Shown here in pieces: positions 1 to 10,376 of a stretch of DNA of 64,000 bases. Position 1 is the stretch's first letter; each line of letters starts with the position of its first letter. Below the pieces are notes generated by a model, which was not told the DNA's origin, did no database searches, and saw nothing but the letters and a program-made list of their open reading frames with translations. Source of the DNA: Acanthochromis polyacanthus (lineage: Eukaryota; Chordata; Actinopteri; Pomacentridae); assembly GCF_021347895.1 (NCBI RefSeq), contig NC_067119.1:2616534-2680533 (forward strand), read 5' to 3'. Position numbers and translations under genes: made by a program.

Positions 1-241
1 AATTGTAAAGAAATGTGAACATCTTGACCTCAGCCACTAAAGGAGCCGTTAACATCATTTTTACACTTTCAGTGAAACTGCAAAACTGGCTTAAAGAGAC
101 AAAATGTAATTTCAAGTTGATAGAATTCACAAAAGCAAACTGACGTCATAAGAATTAATATATATAAAAAGTTCTGAGTTTCTAACTGTATTTTCTTAAC
201 ATCCCATAAAGGTGGTCGTCCAGGTGAATTCATGTGACGCT

Positions 242-254
242 GTGGCAGCTCCTG
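242..254 (+). pseudogene. relic of GIMAP-like first coding exon (start codon lost)
   Basis: The 3' half of this short block matches the first coding exons at 5244 and 34838: GTGGCAGCTCCTG followed by a good GTGAGT donor at 255. The base context just before it (GTGACGCT) matches the copy at 34838, but the position of the start codon reads GTG, not ATG. An AG acceptor lies just upstream, as in the other copies. No matching second exon or G exon was found before 5 kb, so I read it as an orphan relic. It could still be a non-coding 5' exon of the downstream gene. Confidence 0.35.
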
Positions 255-563
255 GTGAGTCCAAGTTTATCGTGTTCACACTGACATTAAATGTTTTATT
301 TCACCTTCATGTACGACTCTGACCTGTCAGAACTGCAGGTTTCTCTCATCGATATTAATGCAGAATATTTGTTCTAATTTAATAGCTTCGATTTTTTACT
401 AAAACAGTTTTAAATTATATAATCAAATTCAATTAAATTTATTTTCTGCCAGTGTACACGTTATCAGACAAGCAGCAACAACAATTAAGACTAGGATAAG
501 ATCTGTAAAGTATATCTGTAGAACAAAATGGTTTAAAATATTCAAACAAGCACCACAGGATCA
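255..563. other. non-coding stretch, nothing recognised
   Basis: AT-rich sequence after the relic exon and before a SINE. No open frame, RNA gene or repeat structure was recognised. Confidence 0.4.
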
Positions 564-578
564 CAGCTTGAGATCCAT

Positions 579-950
579 CCATCCATCATCCATCCATCCA
601 TCCTCTATACACCGCTTTATCCTCACTAGGGTCATGGGGGGTGCTGGAGTCTATCCCAGCTGACTCGGGTGAAGGCAGGGGACACCCTGGACAGGTCACC
701 AGTCTGTCACAGGGCTACATATACAGACACACAATCACACTCACATTCACACCTACGGACAATTTAGAATAATCAATTAACCTCAGCATGTTTTTGGACT
801 GTGGGAGGAAGCCGGAGTACCCGGAGAAAACCCACGCATGCACAAGGAGAACATGCAAACTCCATGCAGAAAGATCCCAGGCCGGGATTTGAACCGGGGA
901 TCTTCTTGCTGCAAGGTGAAAGTGCTAACCACTACCTCACTGTGCAGCCC
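579..950 (-). mobile_element. tRNA-headed SINE-like repeat, minus strand, with ATCC tail
   Basis: Read on the minus strand it begins with a tRNA-like head (a GTTAGCAC A-box-like stretch and a B-box-like GGTTCAAATCC), passes through a conserved body that includes a CATGCGTGGGTTTTCTCC-type segment, and ends in tandem ATCC/GGAT units. A 15-bp direct repeat CAGCTTGAGATCCAT flanks it at 564-578 and 951-965, as expected for target-primed retrotransposition. A second copy lies at 53511-53850 on the plus strand. The family name is not assigned. Confidence 0.75.
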
Positions 951-1000
951 CAGCTTGAGATCCATTTTTAAAATAAAACAAGATAAAATACTCTGACCAT

Positions 1001-1381
1001 TTAAAGCAGCTGAAAGTCATTAAAATATGTCCATCTTGAGATATTTCTTAAAAATGTTAGTGGAGGAGGATCAGAGAAAAAAGAAAACTGCTCCAAAGCT
1101 CTGAAGTTCTGATGGAAAGCAGAAGTTTGGGTCAGTTTTGGCTCCAGCTGTTTTACTGACACTCTGATGTTTGCTGCTCTTTTATTGGATCCATTCATCA
1201 CTGAAATGTTCCCTGAACCACTGGCTGCAACACCAGCCAGAGAATGATGGTTCCACCACCATGCTGAACAGCTGGAGACCACTTCTTTTCTACAAACTTT
1301 AGTCCCTGCAGCCAAAAAGTTCTGTTTTAACTTCAGTCCACACATTTTCACAAAATGCCTCAGCCTTGTTCTGATTTGCAA
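1001..1381 (-). mobile_element. degraded DNA-transposon-derived sequence (Tc1-like?)
   Basis: A decayed open stretch on the minus strand contains a region resembling the HGGGS-type centre of Tc1-family transposases. It has no terminal repeats or catalytic residues that I can place. The resemblance is short and could be misleading, so only a derived, non-functional origin is claimed. Confidence 0.3.
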
Positions 1382-1429
1382 ATATTTGATGCTAAACTAA
1401 GAGATGAGAGAAATGTCTCAGCTCACAGC

Positions 1430-2290
1430 AACAAGCATTCCTAGAATAGAGACCAGCCTTCATTGACTACTGACTAGCATCCCAAGGCTAATGAATGGCA
1501 ACCTGTGCTACCAACTAGTACTCCTTAGCTAATGACTAGTGTTCTAAGGCTAGTGACTAGCATCCCTATGCTAATAATTAGCATCCCTAGGCTAGTGACT
1601 AAATGCTCTGTACTTATATAGGACTTTACCATGTGTTTATACACCCACTCACACACATTTATTCACCAGCGGAGACAGAGCTACTAAGGTTCCTCCATCA
1701 AAGACATTCGGTGTTCTACCCAAAGACACTTCAACATGTGGAGGGATGAGAAATGAACTGTCAACTGTTAAATTAGTAGAGAACTGTCCAACTAGCCCTT
1801 ATAGAGTAGTTACTGGTATCCCAAACCTAGTGATTGGTATCCTTAGGTCTGTGACTAGCATCCTATGGCTAGCAGCTAGCATTCTTCGAGTAGCGACCAG
1901 GTTGTTAACCTAGTCACTGGGCTAATGACTCTTAGGCTAGCCACTCACCATTAGAGGCTAGTAACTAGTGTTCTTTGACTATTCATGAGCATTCTTAGGC
2001 TAGTTGTCGTGTTGTGTCAAATAAACAGTTCTTTAGTACTATTTTATGCTCTTTATTTGCACATATTCCATGTTAATGTCCCTGCCTTCTGTCTCGTTCA
2101 CTTCTCGTCTCCATGCCACACCTTGTAGCTACTCTCGCGCTAACTCAATAACATTACTATACTACACTAGTCATCAGCATTCTTAGTTAATAACCAACAT
2201 TCCTAGGTTAGTGACCATCATCACTGGCTAAGGACTAGCATTCTGAGACTAACGACTGACATTTATGACTAGTCCCTTATAGTCCAAGGT
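1430..2290. repeat. degenerate CTAG-rich short tandem repeat
   Basis: Imperfect units built on 'ctagtgactagcattcc' recur many times from about 1430 to 2010 and again from about 2160 to 2290. Unit lengths are irregular. The array is interrupted around 1605-1750 by an unrelated degraded interspersed repeat (a stretch with 'cacccactcacacacatttattcacc'-like spacing) and around 2000-2160 by unique sequence. It has no coding capacity. Confidence 0.6.
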
Positions 2291-3184
2291 CAGTGACTAG
2301 AATTTGCGTACTTGTGAACGTTGTGTTGTGCCTGCACAAAGGTTTTCCTCTGCTGCATTCTGCTTGAGCTGCTTCAGTTATTTTACTGTTCAGAGTATTT
2401 ATAAAGCTGTGAAGGTTCCCAACTTTCACTGTGAACACAGTCCTGAAAAAACAAATCAGGTCAGAGACCTTCAAAGTAAAAGTATTTGAGAACTCAAATC
2501 AATAGAGGACCCCAAACTGTTGCATGTTGCTGCCTGTTTTTACTCAAATGACAAGGCAAACTGACAAATTTGCCTTGTCATTTTAGTGTCTTTTATTGTA
2601 GCCAGCCTGAGGTACACCTGGGCAATAATCATTCTGTTTAATCAGTATCTTGATCTGTCACAGCTGTGAGGTGGATGGATCATTTTGACAAAGGGGAAGA
2701 GCTAACTAACAGATTTAGACAAATTTGTGAACAATATGTGAGAGAACTACATCTTTTGTGTTCATAGAAAAAGGCTCAGATCTTTGTGTTCAGCTCATGA
2801 AAAATGGGAGCAAAAACAAAAGTGCTGCGTTTATGTTTTTGTTCAGTGTATTTTTGTGTGTTTTTATTTTGTTAGATATGATCTTCAGAAGAATAGATCA
2901 GATTCTCCTCGAGAGGAGAAATGTTCGAGAACTTCCTCTAGTCAGTCAGAACTAAAGGAGCTTTTAAAAAAAAGGTGAAATGTCTTCGGAATATAAAACC
3001 ACTTCAGCTGTCTTCATCTCTACAGATACGATGACAGACATGGTGCTCTATATAACTTTAGGAAATGTCCAGTTTTTCTTTTAGCAGCTAGAATCATTTC
3101 TGTTTGCAGCTACAACAACACATCATGTAGAGAACAGACAGAACGTTATGAGATCATTTACACACAATCGTGTTCATAAATGTC
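2291..3184. other. non-coding stretch with a perfect hairpin
   Basis: No gene was recognised. The main structure is a perfect 15-bp inverted repeat with an 8-base loop at 2546-2583. Short open frames near 2758-2978 show no recognisable protein features. Confidence 0.4.
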
Positions 3185-4080
3185 TGTAGGTTCTCCTTCA
3201 TCCAGGTCATGGTTATCCAAAGTAGTTTAAAACAATCCACTGGACTTTAAGAAAGTTCCTTGAAGACGCTTCACCTCTCATCCAAGAGGCTTCTTCAGTT
3301 CTGGTGGTGGTTGGTGTTACCTCAGCTTTTAAACCTCTGTGAGGTGTGTTCAAGGCTATTATTCCAACGACCCATACCAAAACTCATCTGACTACTCAAC
3401 GATGGTCGTTGTGAGTATCGGTGGGGGTCGTTGAAATGCGTCACTGAGCCCTTGTGTGCTAATGGTGGTCATTAGCATGAGTCTGCTGAGTAGTTCTTTT
3501 GGGGAGTTTTGAGAGGACCTGATTGTAAATTGGCAAAAGATGATGTCGCAGACCACCCCCTCGTTCAGAGATGGCTTCTCTACTTTGACATGGATGGCTT
3601 CTTTCACTCCTCTCTCAAACCATCTGTCCTCCCTGTCCAAAATCTGAACTTTGGTGTCCTGAAATGAGTGTCCTTCCTTAAGGTGAAGGAAGACTGCCGA
3701 ATCCTGTCCTGAGGAACAGGCTCTCCTGTGTTGAGACATGTGCTTGTTAAGTGGCTGTTTGGTTTCCCCTATGTAGAGATCTGATCATTCCTCATTGCAT
3801 TTAACTGCATACACCAGGTTGCTCTTCTGGCTTTGTGGTGTGGGGTCTTTTGGGTGGACCAGTCTCTGCCAGAGGGTGTTATTTGGCTTAAAAAAGACAG
3901 GGATCTGGTGTTTGTTGAAAATCCTCCTCAGTTTTTCAGACACACCAGACACATATGGCATCACTATATTGTTGCGACTGCTCTCCTTCTCTTCCGTCTT
4001 CACTGGGTTGTTCTCCTTTCTGGATCTTGCGTGAGCCTTCACAAAGGTCCAGTCAGGGTATCCACAAGTTTTCAGTGCCC
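3185..4080 (-). mobile_element. Penelope-like retroelement fragment with GIY-YIG nuclease remnant
   Basis: On the minus strand, a frame from about 4075 down to 3392 reads continuously except for one in-frame TGA near 3785. It contains the end of a retroelement polyprotein (VKAHARSRKE, then VSEKLRRIFNKHQIPV), followed by a GIY-YIG-type endonuclease region (VYAVKC ... LYIGETKQPL ... DRWFERGVKEAIHV). Reverse transcriptase plus GIY-YIG nuclease is the plan of Penelope-like elements; here only the C-terminal part is left. At the right end of the reading (3262-3299) lies the element's terminal motif, which has hammerhead-like features. The single stop and missing 5' region make it non-functional. 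Confidence 0.65.
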
Positions 4081-5204
4081 CTTTTTTTTGCCCGTGTTCA
4101 TAAATCAGACCTTTGTCCTGCAGGTATAAAGTTAATCTGACTGATCAGGTTTCTCTGTAGTTAATCACTAACAGACAGTAAAAGAATCAAAGTGAATCTT
4201 CTGGTTTTTAGCTGATTAAATCCAGAGCTCTGCTGCCGCTCTGCTCCCTGTTAGCTGCTTCCATTTAGACACCAAGAAACTCAGACAGACATTAAAGAAG
4301 AACTCCACCTGTGGAAATCCTCTCTGTTGAAGTGCTCACCTTGCTGCAGTGATGTTCAGGTGAACTCCAGGACTCTGTGACATCACTGCTGGCTGTGCTT
4401 CCACTTCTCAGGTGTGTTAAAGGTGAAACAGCTTTGAACCACAGATGGCAGCAAAACACAACTTCTTCCCTCCAGTCAGTGGAAGCTGCAGAAACCTTCC
4501 TGATGAGATGAAATGTCTCTGAGAATCCACAAGTCCAGGGTTTGACGTAAAACCTGGATTTTTATTCCTTTAAATAACTCTGCAGTGTAAAAAGTCATTC
4601 CTAGAACCTGTTCTTACCACTTAGAGAACTGCAGAGTTACAAGATAAAAATCTCATTTAGACTTTGAAGTTACAAACTTTATTTTCATTGGTTGTGTTGA
4701 CAAAATAATGTTGCATCAACTTCATATTTAGTGCAATTTAAACTCTAATCTCTGTCAGTTGGTTTAAAACTAAACTCAAGTTGAGGTAAATGAATGAAAG
4801 TGTCTTGATAACTTCATTTTTCTTCATGTTGAGTTCACGATTTAAAGTCTCTAAATATAAACACTGGAGCAGCTTCATTTGAATCTGACGGTTTGAAAAC
4901 TTCTGTTCATAATTACAGGAAATAAATATGTAACACTTCTGAAGTAATTTTAAATGTGGAAATTCTTGTTTTTTTAATACGTTTTCAACTTTAAAATGTC
5001 CGTTTCTGCTGCCAATCATTAAATAAAGTAATTCCATTGGTGGAACATAATTCCATTGAAAGTCTGAGGTCATAAAGATTGATGGAAACAGTTTTTGTTG
5101 AGTCCAGACATTATTTCAGAGTTTATCCACCAACATGTCAGAGCAGACAGACTGATGAAGGTAGAACTTCCTGTTTAATCTCACTCTGTGTTTTAACCTA
5201 ACAG
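4081..5204. other. non-coding region upstream of GIMAP-like exon 1
   Basis: No coding gene was recognised. It may hold 5' UTR or promoter sequence for the copy whose first coding exon is at 5244, since that exon has an upstream acceptor (tttccag, ending at about 5232). No clear TATA or CpG-type promoter was identified. Confidence 0.3.
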
Positions 5205-5243
5205 ATCTGATTTCTTTCTGGTGGGTTTCCAGCAGAGGGCAGC

Positions 5244-5259
5244 ATGGCAGCAGCACCTG
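5244..5259 (+). CDS. GIMAP-like first coding exon (MAAAP)
   Basis: ATG GCA GCA GCA CCT G is followed by a consensus GTGAGT donor and preceded by an acceptor (gggtttccag), so an untranslated upstream exon is likely. The block including about 40 bases upstream is nearly identical to 48921-48976. It ends in phase 1, which fits the second exons at 9495, 18023 and 50407. The nearest G exon (6109) is broken, so this exon may in practice start the GIMAP8-like gene at 18.0-23.7 kb by splicing over the relics. Joined that way the codon count is whole. This is inference. Confidence 0.55.
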
Positions 5260-5316
5260 GTGAGTCCATTCAGGATTTATGTCACCTGGATGTTACCTGA
5301 GAGTTCATTTCTTCTA

Positions 5317-5863
5317 CAGGGTGACCCATAAGTTTGGAAACGAAGTTTAACTGCAGTGTCTATTTCAGTTGGGGGTGCATGAATTTACTCTTATTTTACC
5401 CATATTTGTTATAGCATAATAATAAAATAACTTAAAAGCATAGTATTTGCCGAGTGCAATAACTTGGAAGAAAATGAATAGAACCATAAGGTCCAGGTAT
5501 GCTGGAGCATAACTTCAAAATGCAGGCCATCAGTGTCAGATTTCAAAACCCTTGATGGTAAAGTATCTGACAGTTTTAATTTTTTTAAACATCAAAAAGT
5601 ACTATGAGGCAACATTTACTGGCCAGTTTGAGGAACCTTCATAAGCATGAATGAAGATACATTCCAGAAGATACCAGTGTAACCAGTTGGTGGAAACGTT
5701 CACAACTTTGTATAAGAAACAAACATGAACATGTCGAAATATGTTTGTTTTACACTAATCTGATACTCTTCTGAATATATCTGTGGTGCTGATTTATTGA
5801 AATAACATTATATTATTTGGATTATAGACTTTTTATTTGTTTCCAAATTTTTGGGTCACCCTG
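5317..5863. mobile_element. mariner-type MITE with TA target duplication
   Basis: 547 bp bounded by inverted ends: CAGGGTGACCC at the left and its complement GGGTCACCCTG at the right, with the similarity extending inward (AAGTTTGGAAAC / GTTTCCAAATTT). A TA dinucleotide flanks each side (5315-5316, 5864-5865). There is no transposase frame. It sits in what would be the intron between exon 1 and the G exon of the broken GIMAP-like copy. Confidence 0.75.
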
Positions 5864-6108
5864 TACACACGTTTTTTTGTTAATTACTATTTTAGTTACT
5901 CTGACTGATGAAGACTGCAGCATTGCAGGGAGCTCAGCAATGTTAATATGACCTGATTGTATGCAACATAATGGAATATGCAGAAAGAAATCACGGGGAT
6001 TCCGCTGCCAGAAATCACATTTGATTTGATATAATTGCTTTGTTCCTCAGATGGACATTGATAGATTCTGTGTTCACTTCGTGATGTTTTCATTTGCCGT
6101 CATTCTAG

Positions 6109-8769
6109 TGTCTGAGATGAGGGTTGTTCTATTGGGGAACAACTGGTCTGAGAGGAGTTCTGTTGGGAATTTACTAGTGTTGTTCCGATACCATTTTTTT
6201 CCTTTCCGATCCGATACCGATACTTGGGCTTGAATACTCGCTGATACCGATACCTAGCCGATACCAAGGTGTATGAACAAAAAAACACTACAACTGTATT
6301 TACCATTCAACCTGTTTATGTCCTTTGCATTTTGGACAATTTTAAGATTCAAAACTAGTATAAAAAAACAAAAACATATGACAGTATATTATTTGAATGA
6401 ATGTTGTTTATTCTGTCATAAACAACTTGACAGTAACTTTATAAAAAATAAAAAAGTTAACGTTTGTGCAACATTAATATCACGTATAATACTATTTTCT
6501 TTAACTTTATATCAAGTGTTTCAAATCAACATATAAGTGTCTACTCTAACAAAAAACTTTGAGAATTGTAATAATTCAAGGATGAAAAAGTGCAATAACA
6601 ACTTGCAAATAGTTTTTTCACAAGGACCATAACAATTGGGGAAAAACCACCAACAATATTTCAGTATAAATCTAATGCATGAAAAAGTGCAGTACCAATG
6701 TGCAAAAATCTGCTTTAGTGTGCACCTAGATACAAATACTTCAAATGAACAAGCTCTAAAATGAGCAAAATGAACACTGATTAAACATGGGATTCAAGTA
6801 CAGTACAGTAAAGAAATAGTGCCACAGTGAAAAAACTATATTAATCATCTCTGAGCTAAACAGTGAGGTGGTGAAGGCACCTGGCTTACCTCAAACTACA
6901 AATCCTAATACTCCCACCCACCTTTATCCCGCCCGTCATCACCAGCCTGGCCACTCGGATGCAAAAAAACGTAGCTGAGAATTTTTAAAACCACAAAAAA
7001 GCAAATAAAACCACAACCTCTCTCCTGCTGAAGAGAGCAGCAGTTATACTTTTCTCTTTTTTTGTCACTATAACCCCAGATTTCATTTAAACCATTTTTT
7101 CTCTCACTCTGTATAATCTGTTAAATTATCTGCTTTTGATTACTTTATGACTTATCTTATTTTTCGGGGCTTTTTTTTTATAGCTTAGCTCCAGCTGCAT
7201 AGCCAAAAAAATTAAAAAAAGAAACAGTCCACAGAACCATTTGCCTACATCATGGCTTTTTTACATATCATGGCTCCAACTGCCTCTGTAATATGTCAGA
7301 ATGTGTATCATGGATCTGTTAGGACCTCGGATTAAACCAACAACGACAAAAAAAGACTTTCAGAACTGATTGTACTGGGATGAATGAGCGTTTTCTCCCG
7401 TTTCATCCATAAGACACTATGTGGACGCTGGATATTCACGCACACTTTGAATACTGGGTTTCTTGGACGTTGGTTCATTGCATTAAAGTTTCCACCTCTA
7501 AAGAAGAGAGCAGAAGGCAGTCCTCTCCAGAAGTTGTAGAAAGGCTGCATTACTTGGGGGTTGGAAAATGCACTTACTCACTGTCGTGTACAGTTTGGGG
7601 AGCGCCGTTTCTGAAATGTATTTGCGACCAGGCAAATTGTAGCGCCGCTCAATATACTCCACTAAGCGGCGGAATCCCACATTTTCGACCAGTGATAGTG
7701 ACTGGTCACTCAAGACAATAAACTCCACAATTTCATCGTGGCATGTTGAGACTCTTTGGGAAACTTCTCTCTCTGTGTGAAAGAATCTTCTATAGTTTGT
7801 TGGTTCTGTCGTTCGGTGTTCGCTTTGATCTGGTGTTCTTCGGGGTGATGCGCTTTCAAATGCTTTATCAAGTTGCTCGTGTTAAATGTCCCAACATGAG
7901 AGCCACCTCTCGAAACATCCTTTTTGCAAATCTGACATTTTGCAGTCTTACTTGTTGGTTGGTCTCGGTGAAAATACTGCCAAACAGCCGACATGCTTTA
8001 CTGTAGCTACCGCTTGTAGCAACTTCCTGTCAAATCAGCGAAGAAGAACTGACTTCCTGCCATAGCAGCATTAGCAAAAGTAGCGGAGCCTGACTGCCCT
8101 TTCACGTCTGATATTGTAATTTAATAGTCGCACTGGTGATTTGGTCTGTTTACTCGCCGATACCGATACCTTAAAATAGCCCAATATCGGCGTGAAATCC
8201 GATGTCAGCATCGGATCGGAACAACACTAGAATTTACTGCTGGGAGAGACCAAGTTCAACACTGAAGAAGAACCAGACCAATGTCTGAGAATCAGTGGAC
8301 AGAAAGGAGAAAGAAATAGTCCTCATCAACACTCCAGATCTGCTGAATCCAAACATCTCTGAAGACAAACTAAGAGAACATGTAAAACCCTGTGTGAGAC
8401 TCTCTGATCCTGGACCTCATGTGTTCCTGCTGGTTCTACAGCCTGAAGACTTCACTAAGGAACACAGACTGAGGATCTGCAGAGTCCTGGAACTATTCAG
8501 TGATCAATCATTTGATCATTCAATGGTTCTGATTTCAACACCCAAAAAGAAGATTCCAGTTTTACAGGGCTTTTGGATAAACCAGGTAATCGAAAAATGT
8601 GGGTCCAGGTCACTGAAGCTAGAGGACCACATACTGCCAGAGCTGTTGAAACAGTTGAACGAAATTGAAGAAAAGACCAATGGAAAACATGTGAGCTGTA
8701 ATCGACACAAGATAAAACGCTGGATCGATAAAAAGTTTCCTCTAAATGCAGGTTCTGCTCCATCTGTTG
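6109..8769 (+). pseudogene. GIMAP-like AIG1 pseudo-GTPase exon, split by an hAT element and frameshifted
   Basis: The exon opens after CATTCTAG with the family start ([17 protein letters not shown]) and runs to 6174, where an hAT transposon interrupts it. It resumes at 8238 with [12 protein letters not shown] codons. About 65 bases further on, two bases are missing relative to the sister copies (near 8302), shifting the frame before INTPDLLNP. From there the frame is open to the donor GTAAGT at 8770. The [24 protein letters not shown] and [15 protein letters not shown] segments are clear, but the last third differs from the sisters. No second (Lys/Ser/Pro) exon lies between 5260 and 6108. The intron just upstream (6030-6108) is nearly identical to 18270-18352, so the two copies share a recent ancestor. 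Confidence 0.8.
6175..8229 (-). mobile_element. hAT transposon remnant with 8-bp target duplication
   Basis: 2055 bp with terminal inverted repeats TAGTGTTGTTCCGAT and its complement, and subterminal CCGATACC repeats at both ends. The 8-bp duplication GAATTTAC lies at 6167-6174 and 8230-8237, which is diagnostic for hAT. On the minus strand, from base 7994, a BED-type zinc finger (CQIC ... NLIKHLKAHH) begins the transposase. A second stretch (7498-7728) in another frame carries DQSLSLVENVGFRRLVEY, typical of ZBED/hAT transposases. The catalytic and dimerisation parts are missing, so it cannot move by itself. It destroyed the GIMAP-like G exon in which it lies. Confidence 0.9.
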
Positions 8770-9494
8770 GTAAGTGCAGGAAATATTTTATGAGGTGAAA
8801 ACCGGAACACAAATGTCTGATCCCTGATGTTATGTTGCTGCACTTGATATTTGTTTCCGTTGTCATGAAAAGCTCCATTTGTTCCTCAAATATTAGTCTG
8901 AAAAGGACTCACAGCTAAAAGAACAGAACTTTATGAGTCAGGTCTGGGTCATTTAGGAACTAAAACCTGAAACTACATTTCACCTTCATAGTTGAAGTGA
9001 ACAAATGGAAGCAGCTACAGATAAATAATATCCTCACTTGAACATCTGTAGTCTGTGTTGTGTAGCTGCTCTGAGTGGACGCTGAATAACAAGAGCTCAT
9101 GTTGTACTGAGATGATCAGCAGCAGAACTTAGAGCAGAAATCCTGCTAATGTTTCTACTAGAACCACTGATTAAAGACACTTTCTGCTCAGAGGCTCCAC
9201 TATCCTGCACAGCTCAGTCACAACAATCTGATCGCTGTTTGTTGGCTCACTTTATACCAGCACAAATATTCTCTTACCTGATAAATACAGTTTGTGGCCA
9301 AAGACTTGAAGGCACCAAGATGGAGCTCTGAGTGAAAACTGAGCTGAATTCAGAGGCCGTCTGTGGAATCAGAGAAGATAAATAATCAGAGTTCTTCATT
9401 GTTATTAGAGTCTGAAGCAGGAATATTAGAGATGACGTTAAACACTGATGAAGACAGATTAAATAATGTGTATATTTATGTCTTGTATTTACAG
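8770..9494. other. intronic or intergenic sequence, nothing recognised
   Basis: This lies between the broken G exon and a family-type second exon. A few open frames of about 60 codons are present but show no domain. Confidence 0.35.
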
Positions 9495-9969
9495 ATCAAC
9501 CTCCAAAGCACAGCAAAACATTGAAACCTCCGCCTCCACCCAGTGAGTCAAACTGTGTTTAATGAGGTTGAATTTCCAGAGTTTAATGTTTGGTCCTTCC
9601 AGGAATTTAAAGTGACTGTATTGTTAGTTCATTGACTCTATAGTTGTGTTTTTGTAGAGACTCAGTTTCATGGCAAATAATGCTGTATTTCTGAGATTTA
9701 CTGCCTTAACTCTGACTAATGCTCAGGTTTAATGTCTTTAACATAATATTAACAGTAAAGAGAAATTCAATGGTTGCATGTTTTCACAAACTAAGATCAT
9801 GTGACCTGTGATGTTTTCAAAGAGCCAACTTCCATTCCAGCTGCTGGTCGTCAAGAAGGCGGCGTCAGTGTCAGCTTGGATGCTGCTGAACGTACTGGTG
9901 AGTTCAGGAACACTTTTTATAATGTGATGAATAAAACATGATCAAGTCCGAACATTAAGTTACCACAGA
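9495..9969 (+). pseudogene. GIMAP-like relic: second exon plus tail of a G exon
   Basis: 9495-9542 is a family second exon: acceptor ATTTACAG, 48 bases in phase 1-1 (DQPPKHSKTLKPPPP), ending in A before a GTGAGT donor. No G-domain core follows. Instead 9796-9969 matches the end of the G exon and following intron of the intact copy (18886-19056), including the [13 protein letters not shown] tail and its GTGAGT donor. The body of the G exon has been deleted between them. It is non-functional as it stands, though exon 9495 could in principle be spliced into the downstream GIMAP8-like gene. Confidence 0.7.
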
Positions 9970-10376
9970 GGTAAAAGCACAAAGCACATACTTAGTGATT
10001 CAGTTTTGTGACACCGTCCTTCCATTTCCATCCGATTTTATGGGGATGGGTCGTGGAGGCAGCAGAATAAGGAGGTCATTCAAGATCTCTCTCCCCAGCA
10101 ATCCTGAGGTGTTCCCAGGCCAGATGAGATACATAATCTCTCCAGCAGGTTCTGGGTCCACCCTGTTGTCTCCTTCCAGATGGAGGCATCTGAACCAGAT
10201 GTCCAAACCACCTCAACTGGCTCCTTTCGATGTGAAGGAGCAGTGACTCTACTTCAAGCTTCACACTAAGGCTGAGCCAGCATACAGAGGAAGCTCATTT
10301 TGGCCGCTTGTACTCATGATCTCATTCTTTCGGTCGCTACTCAAAGCTCATGACCACAGGTGAGGATTGGAACATA

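Noticed and set aside
579..950. tRNA gene from the A- and B-box-like sequences
   Set aside because: No cloverleaf can be drawn; the boxes belong to a SINE head with a long non-tRNA body and flanking target duplications.
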